This document shows, in pieces, positions 7,126 to 13,193 of a stretch of DNA of 15,647 nt; position 1 is the first letter of the stretch; each line of letters starts with the position of its first letter. Both the position numbers and the translations under genes were made by a program. The stretch covers positions 1 to 15,647 of the forward strand of contig CAUFRO010000043.1 of assembly GCA_959027945.1 (NCBI GenBank). The letters run 5' to 3'. Origin of the DNA: an uncultured Collinsella sp. Its GTDB lineage: Bacteria; Actinomycetota; Coriobacteriia; Coriobacteriales; Coriobacteriaceae. The notes under the pieces are model-generated. The model did no database searches. It worked only from the letters and a program-made list of their open reading frames with translations, and was not told the origin of the DNA.

Positions 7126-7192
7126 AGTTGCGGTGGAATACGGACTGTTTTGCCTGGAATTAGGCAAATTTAGACCGTATTTCACCGCAACT
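7126..7192. repeat. 67-nt palindrome between convergent genes
   Basis: Positions 7126-7143 pair with 7175-7192 as an 18-bp stem with a single G-T pair. Inside it, TTTGCCT (7149-7155) pairs with AGGCAAA (7162-7168) around a GGAATT loop. It fills the gap between the rlmKL stop (7122) and the regulator stop (7217). No T-run follows on either strand. It may act as a two-way transcript end or be a dispersed palindromic element. Confidence 0.75.
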
Positions 7193-7216
7193 CATATTGG
7201 GATGGTGGTTGGCGAT

Positions 7217-7930
7217 CTAGCCTTGGATGACCAATCGGTAGCCGATGCCCACATGCGTCTGGATATAGCGCGGATGCGCGGGGTCGGACTCGATTTTCTT
7301 GCGCAGCGTGCCCATAAAGACGCGCAGGCTCGCCAGGTCGCTCTTGGTCGCCGTGCCCCAAATCTCGTGCAGGATAAACTGGTGCGTCAACACCTTGTCG
7401 GCGTTGTGCGCCAGCAGACACAGGAGCTTGTACTCGATCGGCGTCAGGTGCAGTTCCTCGCCATCCATCATGGCGATGCCAGCATCAAAATCGATATGCA
7501 GCTCACCGGTATCGAACGAGCCCTCGGAGGCAACGCCGCCCGTTTGCGCATACGAAAGGCGCCTGAGCGTCGTGCGAATGCGCGCGAGCAGTTCCTCGAC
7601 CGAAAACGGCTTGGTCAGGTAGTCGTCGGCACCAGCATCGAGCGCGCGGATCTTGTCCGCGTCCTCGCTGCGCGCCGAGACCACGATGATCGGCATGCCC
7701 GACCACGTGCGCACCGACTCCACCACCTTGACGCCGTCCATATCGGGCAGGCCCAGATCGAGCAGCACAATGCTCGGCGCCTGCGACGAGGCGGCGGCGA
7801 TGGCGGCATGGGCGGTCTCCACAGCCATATGGCGCAAGCCGTGCGCCTCGAGCGCGGCGACGATAAGGTTGCGGACGGCGGGGTCGTCCTCAACGACCAA
7901 GATGAGCGGTTTCACGGCAGAGTTCGGCAC
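7217..7930 (-). CDS. KdpE-like OmpR/PhoB-family response regulator
   Basis: The 237-residue product has a receiver domain (about 9-120) with the acidic pair Asp15/Asp16, phospho-acceptor Asp58 in LLDLGLPDMDG and the conserved Lys107 in YLTKPF. A winged-helix DNA-binding domain (about 150-235) carries LTPIEYKLLCLL and RYIQTHVGIGYRL. The segment SEDADKIRALDAGADDYLTKPF-like is characteristic of KdpE. I chose the GTG at 7930: AAGGAG lies 7 nt before it, inside the last codons of the kinase, and the only ATG-initiated alternative (8011) would overlap the kinase by 77 nt with no family similarity. Only 4 nt separate the kinase stop from this start, so translation is probably coupled. It is expected to be phosphorylated by the upstream kinase; no kdpFABC target is in the window, and kup is the obvious candidate. 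Confidence 0.92.
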   Translation of the reverse strand: MPNSAVKPLILVVEDDPAVRNLIVAALEAHGLRHMAVETAHAAIAAASSQAPSIVLLDLGLPDMDGVKVVESVRTWSGMPIIVVSARSEDADKIRALDAGADDYLTKPFSVEELLARIRTTLRRLSYAQTGGVASEGSFDTGELHIDFDAGIAMMDGEELHLTPIEYKLLCLLAHNADKVLTHQFILHEIWGTATKSDLASLRVFMGTLRKKIESDPAHPRYIQTHVGIGYRLVIQG

Positions 7931-7934
7931 AGCG

Positions 7935-9560
7935 CTACTCCTTATCAAACGAAACGTCGACGGCGGGAAGCTCGATCGTAAAGACCGAGCCGTGCGGGTC
8001 CGCCGCGGCAACCTCTATGCTACCGCCATGCGCCAGCGCAATGGAGCGGCAAAGCGAAAGCCCCAGGCCCACACTGCGTCGGCTATCGGCCAAACCATGG
8101 TTGGCGGTGTAGAACGACTCAAAGATACGCTCGCGGTCCTCGGGAGCAATGCCCGGGCCGTCATCGGCCACCGAGCACGCCACGCGTCCATCGCCGGCGT
8201 CAATCGAAATCATGATATGCGAGCCCGCGGGCGTATAGGTGATGGCGTTGTTCACCAGATTGACCACCAGCTGCACCATCAGGCGCGCATCGACGTTGAC
8301 GAGCGCCGGCTCATCGCACGCCACCACCTTAAGGTCGTGCTCGCGCACGGCAGGGTTCACGTGACGCAGCGCCTCCTCGACGATATCGTCCATGAGCTCG
8401 AGCGTAGTCGACAGGCGCATACCGCCGCCCTCGAGCTTGGTGATGGCGAGCAGATTCTCGACGGTGGCGTTGAGCCACAGCGCATCCGAGCGAATGGATA
8501 GAAGCAGGCCGCGGCGCGTCTGGGCATCGAGCACCGCGGTGCCGGTCGAGCCCTGATCGAGCAGCACGTCGGCATTACCCGAAATACTGGTAAGCGGCGT
8601 GCGCAGATCATGCGAGATGGAGCGCAGCAGGTTGGCGCGCAGCTGTTCGTTTTTGGCGAGCACCGCCGCTTCCTCGCGGGCCTCCATGGCGCGGGCGCGG
8701 TCGAGCGCCAGCTCGCCTTCGCTCACGATAGCATCGGCAAGTGTCCGCTCCTCATGCGTCAGCACGTCGGGCTCGGCAACGATAGCCAGCACGCCCACCA
8801 CCGAGGCGGGGTCGCCCGAGCGGACGAAGCCGTCGCCCGTGCGAACCGTCAGGTAGATGCCATAAAACGCCGAGCCGCCATAGGTTGCATCGAGCGGCGT
8901 TCCCACATAGGCGGACGCCGAGAGCCGCGGCGGCATCTGCGGCGCCAGTTCATGCACCGGCGCGGCATCGCCCACGGCCGTGTATGTCGCACGCGGCAGC
9001 AGGTCATCGCCCTCGGCGTCGGCGCTGTACCACACGACCGGACAGCCCGAAAGACGCGCCAGCTGCGTTGCCATGGCGTGAACGATCTGCTGCTCGTCGG
9101 CGCACCGCTGCAGCATGCGGTTGGTCTCGAGCACCATATGCGTGCGGCGGTCGCTGGCGGCAGCCTGTGCCAAGGCGCGGCGCAGGGCCAACGCAATCGA
9201 GCTCGACACAAGCGAGACCACGAACATGATGAAGAACATGCCGGGATAGACGCGGTCGATAAGCGACAGCGAGTAGCGCGGGTCGACAAACAAGAAGTTG
9301 TAGAGCGCCACGGCGGCAGCCGAGCTCAGCAAGCAATACAGGCGACTCCAGGTAAAGAATGCGCACAGCTGAACGGCGAACACATAGACGATCATGATGC
9401 TCGGCGCGAGACCCGGATGGTCGAGCAGCGCGCCCACAATCGTCGCCGCGACCAGCAGCCCCACTGATACGCAGGCGTCATACAGAGGAGTGCGGCGCGT
9501 CAGCGTTGTGCGCCGCCACCAAAAGCTATCGGCAATATCGCCGTCCGTACGGACGTCCAT
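7935..9560 (-). CDS. Short KdpD-like sensor histidine kinase (DUF4118)
   Basis: The 541-residue membrane kinase corresponds to the C-terminal part of KdpD, the potassium and turgor sensor. A DUF4118 four-helix membrane domain spans about 28-128 and includes the KdpD hallmark YNFLFVDPRYSL (residues 87-98). A GAF-like region follows (about 140-290). The kinase core has phospho-acceptor His317 in SISHDLRTPLTS, the N box LVVNLVNNAITYTP, G1 VADDGPGIAPEDR and G2 GLGLSLCRSIALAHGG. The N-terminal KdpD ATP-binding and universal-stress-like domains (several hundred residues in E. coli, total 894) are absent; the protein begins about 27 residues before the first helix. The start is only moderately sure, since the purine-rich stretch before it (9561-9580) is a poor ribosome site. 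It is followed 4 nt later by its regulator and preceded by the terminator at 9581-9643. Confidence 0.9.
   Translation of the reverse strand: MDVRTDGDIADSFWWRRTTLTRRTPLYDACVSVGLLVAATIVGALLDHPGLAPSIMIVYVFAVQLCAFFTWSRLYCLLSSAAAVALYNFLFVDPRYSLSLIDRVYPGMFFIMFVVSLVSSSIALALRRALAQAAASDRRTHMVLETNRMLQRCADEQQIVHAMATQLARLSGCPVVWYSADAEGDDLLPRATYTAVGDAAPVHELAPQMPPRLSASAYVGTPLDATYGGSAFYGIYLTVRTGDGFVRSGDPASVVGVLAIVAEPDVLTHEERTLADAIVSEGELALDRARAMEAREEAAVLAKNEQLRANLLRSISHDLRTPLTSISGNADVLLDQGSTGTAVLDAQTRRGLLLSIRSDALWLNATVENLLAITKLEGGGMRLSTTLELMDDIVEEALRHVNPAVREHDLKVVACDEPALVNVDARLMVQLVVNLVNNAITYTPAGSHIMISIDAGDGRVACSVADDGPGIAPEDRERIFESFYTANHGLADSRRSVGLGLSLCRSIALAHGGSIEVAAADPHGSVFTIELPAVDVSFDKE
7938..7943 (-). 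promoter_or_regulatory. Ribosome binding site fixing the regulator GTG start
   Basis: AAGGAG on the minus strand overlaps the last Lys-Glu codons of the kinase and lies 7 nt before the GTG at 7930. Confidence 0.75.
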
Positions 9561-9580
9561 CAGCGCCCCGCCCCTCTCTC

Positions 9581-9643
9581 AAAAACAAAAACCACCACAA
9601 AGGGGACAGGCACCTTTGTGGTGGTTTCCCTTGTGGTGGTTCC
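9581..9643 (-). terminator. Intrinsic terminator between the kup unit and the kinase
   Basis: A 15-bp perfect stem pairs 9589-9603 with 9613-9627 around a 9-nt loop. On the minus strand it is followed by TTGTTTTTGAG, a good U-tract. A second copy of the upstream arm (9629-9643, GGAACCACCACAAGGG on the minus strand) could compete for the same partner. It lies 20 nt before the kinase ATG, with no promoter visible between, so kinase transcription may depend on read-through. The stem-loop core is shared with the hairpin at 12071-12101. Confidence 0.8.
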
Positions 9644-9673
9644 AAGTGTAAAGCCTTCTACGCCCGGCGGTCG

Positions 9674-9886
9674 CTAGACAAACAGCACGTGCGCGAGCAG
9701 GGCACACACGCACACCGCTCCAAATACCAGTGCCACGATCGAAATTACGCGATCGGCCATATCCATGTTGGCACGGTTCGTCAAAAACCGATCTTCGGCG
9801 GCGTCAGCGCGTGTCTCACGTACCAGCTCGGCAACAACCTCGCGGCCATCAAGCATCTTTGCCTCCCCGGTCTCAATCTTGTCCAT
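9674..9886 (-). CDS. Small single-helix membrane protein downstream of kup
   Basis: I do not recognise this 70-residue protein. A charged N-terminal part (residues 1-46, rich in Glu, Asp and Arg) is followed by one strongly hydrophobic segment, VISIVALVFGAVCVCALLAH (about 48-67), ending almost at the C-terminus. That fits a tail-anchored or single-span protein with its charged part in the cytoplasm. GGAG lies 10 nt before the ATG, codon use matches the neighbours, and it begins 31 nt after the kup stop on the same strand, so it is likely co-transcribed with kup and ends before the terminator at 9581. A role as a Kup partner is inference from position only. Confidence 0.6.
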   Translation of the reverse strand: MDKIETGEAKMLDGREVVAELVRETRADAAEDRFLTNRANMDMADRVISIVALVFGAVCVCALLAHVLFV

Positions 9887-9917
9887 CGAAAACCAACTCC
9901 GTGCAACCCGTCGGCGC

Positions 9918-11945
9918 CTACGGGCGCTCGTTGGGAGCCAGGCGCTGCATCTTGTTCACGGCCTTGAACTTGGTGAACAGCGGCACGTACTCAAAGCTCA
10001 CGTTGGAGTTCTCCAGGCCGTACCAGCGTGCAGGCGTGCCGGCGGCGCGACGAATGATGTACTTGAGCGTGATGGCCGTACGCTCGCTCGGCTCCACATC
10101 GCTTTCGGGCGCCAGAAGCTTACGGATCAGGACGAACTTGAACGTACCGATGTTACCCGGATCCTTGTAGACCGAGTAGTCATGCGTCTGCGGCGGCAGC
10201 TCGCCGGTGGCAGCCAGGTCCTGAACGACCTGACGCAGATAGGCATTGACGCGCTGGTTAATCTTGTAGCCCAGGTACAGATGCACGCGGAACACGTAGT
10301 CGGTGCCGAACGTCTCGACCGAATAGGCAAAGGTATGCGGCTCGTCCATGGTCTCGACATTCACGAACCACCAGGCGCGAGCGCGCTTGGGATGCTTGTC
10401 CAAGATCGAGTAGACGATATCACGGTCGATGTAGTCGGTATGGGTGTCCTTGGTCAGGTACACGATGTTGTCGCTCAGGCGCTCGTAGCGATCGTCATCG
10501 CGCAGGCGCTTGAGCTGCGGCAGGTAGCTGCGCAGCGGCAGCAGCGTAAACTGGCGCTGCTCAACAGCCGTACCGTTGTACCAGCACACCATAATGCCCA
10601 TGATGAGTGCAGCCATGAGGATGGTGAAGTAGCCGCCGTGGAAGAACTTGGTGAGCGAGCTCACGAAGAAAAAGCCCTCGAGCAAAAGGAAGAAGGCCGC
10701 GAAGATCCACGGAGCAACCTTGAGCTTGCGCTCCTCGTGCAGGTAGAAGAAGAGCAGCAGCGTGGTGCACATCATAGTCAGCGTGATGGCAAGGCCGTAC
10801 GCGGCTTCCATATGCGCCGAGTTCTGGAACAGCAGCACCACAATGACGCAGCCGACAAGCATGACGTTGTTGACCATGGGGATGTAGAGCTGGCCCTTGG
10901 TCTCGGCAGGGTAGAAGACCTGCATGTGCGGCATGAGGTCCAGACGGCTGGCCTCGGACACCAGCGAGAATGCACCGGTGATGAGCGCCTGCGAGGCAAT
11001 GATGGCCGCGACGGTGGAAAGGCCGACGGCAAACGGGCGCAGGCCCGGGGCGAGCATCTGGTAGAACGGGTTGAGATCGGCAATGCCCATGAGCTCGGGG
11101 TTGGCAGCGTTGTTCATAAGCCAAGCGCCCTGGCCCATATAGGACAGCAGCAGGCAGCACTTAACGAACGGCCAGGTAGCGTAGATATTGCCGCGGCCGA
11201 CGTGGCCCATGTCGGAGTAGAGCGCCTCGGCACCGGTGGTGGCAAGGAAGCAGCTGCCCAGAATCATGATGCCCGCGTGGTTGTTGGGGCTCAACAAAAA
11301 GGCGATGCCGCGGAGCGGGTTGAGGCACAGCAGCACGGCGGGGTGCTGGAATACAAAGAACAGACCCGTGCCGCCCAGGAATAGGAACCACAGCGTCATG
11401 ATGGGGCCAAAGGCGTGACCGATCTTGGCCGTACCGATGCGCTGTACCAAGAAGAGCACGATGATGATGGCGAGCGTAATGGCGACGACGCGGCCCTGGT
11501 CATCGCCCAGCACGGCATGGACCGCCGGGATAGTGCGCAGGCCCTCGATGGCCGTGGTAACGGTAACGGCCGGCGTCAGGATGCCGTCGGCGAGCAACGC
11601 GGCGCCACCCAGCATGGCGGGGATGATAAGCCACTTGCCGCAACGCTTGACCAGGCTGTACAGGGCAAAGATGCCGCCCTCGCCATGGTTATCGGCGCGC
11701 AGCGAGATGAGCACATACTTGATGGTGGTCAGCAGCGTGACCGTCCACACGACAAGGGAGAGCGCGCCGAGCACGAACTCCTCCGTGACGCTTCCGATGC
11801 CGCCGTTGCCGGCAACGAGCGCCTTGGTTACATACATAGGGCTGGTGCCGATATCGCCGTACACCACGCCCAGCGTGACGAGCATCGCCGAGATGCTCAC
11901 AGGAATCGCAGCGTGCGAGGCTGCCTCCTTGGCCTTTTGTTCCAT
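9918..11945 (-). CDS. kup: Kup potassium uptake permease
   Basis: The 675-residue product is a KUP/HAK/KT-family K+/H+ symporter. The family signature GVVYGDIGTSPMY lies in the first membrane helix (GDIGTSP at 30-36). The ALLADGILTPAVTVTTAIEGL, GTEALY-like (TGAEALYSDMGHVG) and NPFYQ regions are also present. About twelve hydrophobic segments occupy residues 15-460, followed by a cytoplasmic C-terminal domain of some 210 residues. It brings potassium into the cell across the plasma membrane at low turgor or low potassium. AAGGA lies 9 nt before the ATG, and a TATAAT is seen about 37 nt upstream. The small membrane protein and the KdpD/KdpE-like pair follow on the same strand, which suggests that the two-component system controls this transporter. 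The leader is too short for a c-di-AMP riboswitch. Confidence 0.96.
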   Translation of the reverse strand: MEQKAKEAASHAAIPVSISAMLVTLGVVYGDIGTSPMYVTKALVAGNGGIGSVTEEFVLGALSLVVWTVTLLTTIKYVLISLRADNHGEGGIFALYSLVKRCGKWLIIPAMLGGAALLADGILTPAVTVTTAIEGLRTIPAVHAVLGDDQGRVVAITLAIIIVLFLVQRIGTAKIGHAFGPIMTLWFLFLGGTGLFFVFQHPAVLLCLNPLRGIAFLLSPNNHAGIMILGSCFLATTGAEALYSDMGHVGRGNIYATWPFVKCCLLLSYMGQGAWLMNNAANPELMGIADLNPFYQMLAPGLRPFAVGLSTVAAIIASQALITGAFSLVSEASRLDLMPHMQVFYPAETKGQLYIPMVNNVMLVGCVIVVLLFQNSAHMEAAYGLAITLTMMCTTLLLFFYLHEERKLKVAPWIFAAFFLLLEGFFFVSSLTKFFHGGYFTILMAALIMGIMVCWYNGTAVEQRQFTLLPLRSYLPQLKRLRDDDRYERLSDNIVYLTKDTHTDYIDRDIVYSILDKHPKRARAWWFVNVETMDEPHTFAYSVETFGTDYVFRVHLYLGYKINQRVNAYLRQVVQDLAATGELPPQTHDYSVYKDPGNIGTFKFVLIRKLLAPESDVEPSERTAITLKYIIRRAAGTPARWYGLENSNVSFEYVPLFTKFKAVNKMQRLAPNERP

Positions 11946-11981
11946 AAGCCGGTTTCCTTCCCAACTTTAATGTTCGAAGGG

Positions 11982-12010
11982 ATTATAGGTAATCGGCCCA
12001 TGATTTAATG
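11982..12010 (-). promoter_or_regulatory. kup promoter
   Basis: On the minus strand a perfect TATAAT (plus 11982-11987) is preceded at 16-17 bp by a weak ATTAAA/CATTAA -35 region. Upstream lie a short inverted repeat ATAAA-CA-TTTAT (12029-12040) and GGCC-TTTA-GGCC (12043-12054), which could be operator sites. Confidence 0.55.
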
Positions 12011-12070
12011 TATCGTTTTCCCAGCTAGATAAACATTTATACGGCCTTTAGGCCACCACGGCGATATGGA

Positions 12071-12101
12071 ATGTGACAAAGGGACTGCACCTTTGTCACA
12101 T
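12071..12101. repeat. Hairpin directly after the nitroreductase gene
   Basis: A 12-bp perfect stem pairs 12071-12082 (ATGTGACAAAGG) with 12090-12101 around a 7-nt loop, starting 3 nt after the nitroreductase stop. No T-run follows on the minus strand. The centre, ACAAAGGTGC..TCCC..TTTGT on the minus strand, matches the centre of the 9589-9627 hairpin while the outer arms differ. Confidence 0.7.
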
Positions 12102-12104
12102 CCG

Positions 12105-12980
12105 TCATTTTCCGAGCCAGTTTTTGAACCACCACTCCATGGAACGGCTCATCTCGGCCATAAAGGGGCTCGTGTGCTTGCGGGTATAGATGTCCACGAC
12201 GCGCTCCCCCACCTCGCGGGCGTGCGGACGAAACATCGCATCCATCTCGGCCACCTGCGCGTCCATGGTCGCGGCATCCGCACGGCAGTAATGCTCCTCG
12301 TGCACCAGGTTCACCACGGGATGTGCGATCGCCGGGCGCTCTTTGCGAGGCGTGCCGATGATGAGCATCGACAGCGGCATGGTATAGGGCGGCAGATCGA
12401 GCAGCTCGGCAACTTCCTCGGCATTCTCGACGATGTCGCCAATGTAGCAGCTTCCCAGCCCCAGGGCCTCGGCGGCGACCACGGCATTTTGCGCGGCGAT
12501 CACGGCGTCCTGTGCCGCGATGGCAAAGTCGCCCAGACCCGGCGCACGACGGGGCGACTTGCCCGTGCGCTCTACAAACTCGGGCTCAAAGCAGCCCACA
12601 TGCTCAAACAGATCGATCCACTTGGCATAGTCGACCACAAATATAAGTGCCCACGGTGCCTTGGCAATCATGGGCTGGTGGTCGCACAGATCGGCCAAGT
12701 GATCGAGCGTAGCCTGCTCGCGGATGCTCACGATGGAGTACATCATCATGGCGCCCGCCGACGGCGCGCGACTCGCCGCGTGCAGGATCGCTGCACGCTG
12801 CCCGTCGGTCACCGCCACGGGACGGTCGTCGTCATCACGCGCGAAGGCACGCGTAGACGAACGATGCTCCAAGATGTCCAGCACCGCGTTGCCCGTAGTC
12901 TCGACCGGATAGCCGCCCGCGTCCACGCCCACAGCTCCGCCGCAGTACTCGGCGCCCGTCATACAAACCTGCTCGCCCAT
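12105..12980 (-). CDS. Nitroreductase-family flavoprotein
   Basis: The 291-residue product is an FMN-dependent nitroreductase-fold oxidoreductase. Visible motifs are the FMN-phosphate site HRSSTRAFA (39-47), RAPSAGAMMMYSIVSI in the position of the family's PSA.N.QPW segment, and IAAQDAVIAAQNAVVAAEALGLG-type helix followed by SCYIGDI. These enzymes use NAD(P)H to reduce nitroaromatics, quinones or flavins; the natural substrate is unknown here. It is longer than usual (200-250) through an N-terminal extension of about 30 residues with Cys6 and Cys13 and through a C-terminal helical tail rich in Met and Trp. GAGGA lies 7 nt before the chosen ATG; a shorter start at Met7 has no better site. It is divergent from the LtaS-like gene, with no functional link apparent. 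Confidence 0.88.
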   Translation of the reverse strand: MGEQVCMTGAEYCGGAVGVDAGGYPVETTGNAVLDILEHRSSTRAFARDDDDRPVAVTDGQRAAILHAASRAPSAGAMMMYSIVSIREQATLDHLADLCDHQPMIAKAPWALIFVVDYAKWIDLFEHVGCFEPEFVERTGKSPRRAPGLGDFAIAAQDAVIAAQNAVVAAEALGLGSCYIGDIVENAEEVAELLDLPPYTMPLSMLIIGTPRKERPAIAHPVVNLVHEEHYCRADAATMDAQVAEMDAMFRPHAREVGERVVDIYTRKHTSPFMAEMSRSMEWWFKNWLGK

Positions 12981-13037
12981 AGCTCTATCCTCGCTAATTC
13001 TTTAAGAAGCCTTTACGTTTCCGTGTAATTCCCGTCC

Positions 13038-13043
13038 ATTATC
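13038..13043 (-). promoter_or_regulatory. Possible -10 of the nitroreductase gene
   Basis: GATAAT on the minus strand lies 57 nt before the ATG. The expected -35 position has only a poor match (CGCAAT). The rest of the 213-nt divergent gap (12981-13193) holds a TAATAT at 13089-13094 on the plus strand and a small TGCGC/GCGCA inverted repeat, but no firm plus-strand promoter. Confidence 0.3.
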
Positions 13044-13180
13044 GCGCAGGTCGCCACTACATTGCGCCACACCGCCACACGTGCGCGTTAATATGGCTGG
13101 TTGTTGTGCGCAGCCACCAATTGCAGCGCATATTTTGGTAACAATCGGGTAAACCCCCGCTTTCGTAGGTTTTAGTTTGT

Positions 13181-13186
13181 GAGGAG
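13181..13186 (+). promoter_or_regulatory. Ribosome binding site fixing the LtaS-like start
   Basis: GAGGAG lies 7 nt before the ATG at 13194. It would be inside the gene if the upstream GTG at 13179 were used, so 13194 is preferred. Confidence 0.75.
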
Positions 13187-13193
13187 TCTCAGC

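Noticed and set aside
5722..7185. 487-codon open frame antisense to rlmKL
   Set aside because: Shadow of a conserved methyltransferase gene; starts inside the palindrome with no supporting site or domain.
9765..11384. 539-codon plus-strand open frame opposite kup
   Set aside because: Composition typical of a reverse-strand shadow and directly opposite the well-conserved Kup coding sequence.
11946..12070. c-di-AMP (ydaO-type) riboswitch upstream of kup
   Set aside because: kup genes often carry one, but the TATAAT lies only about 37 nt before the ATG, leaving no room, and no ydaO-like conserved segments are seen.
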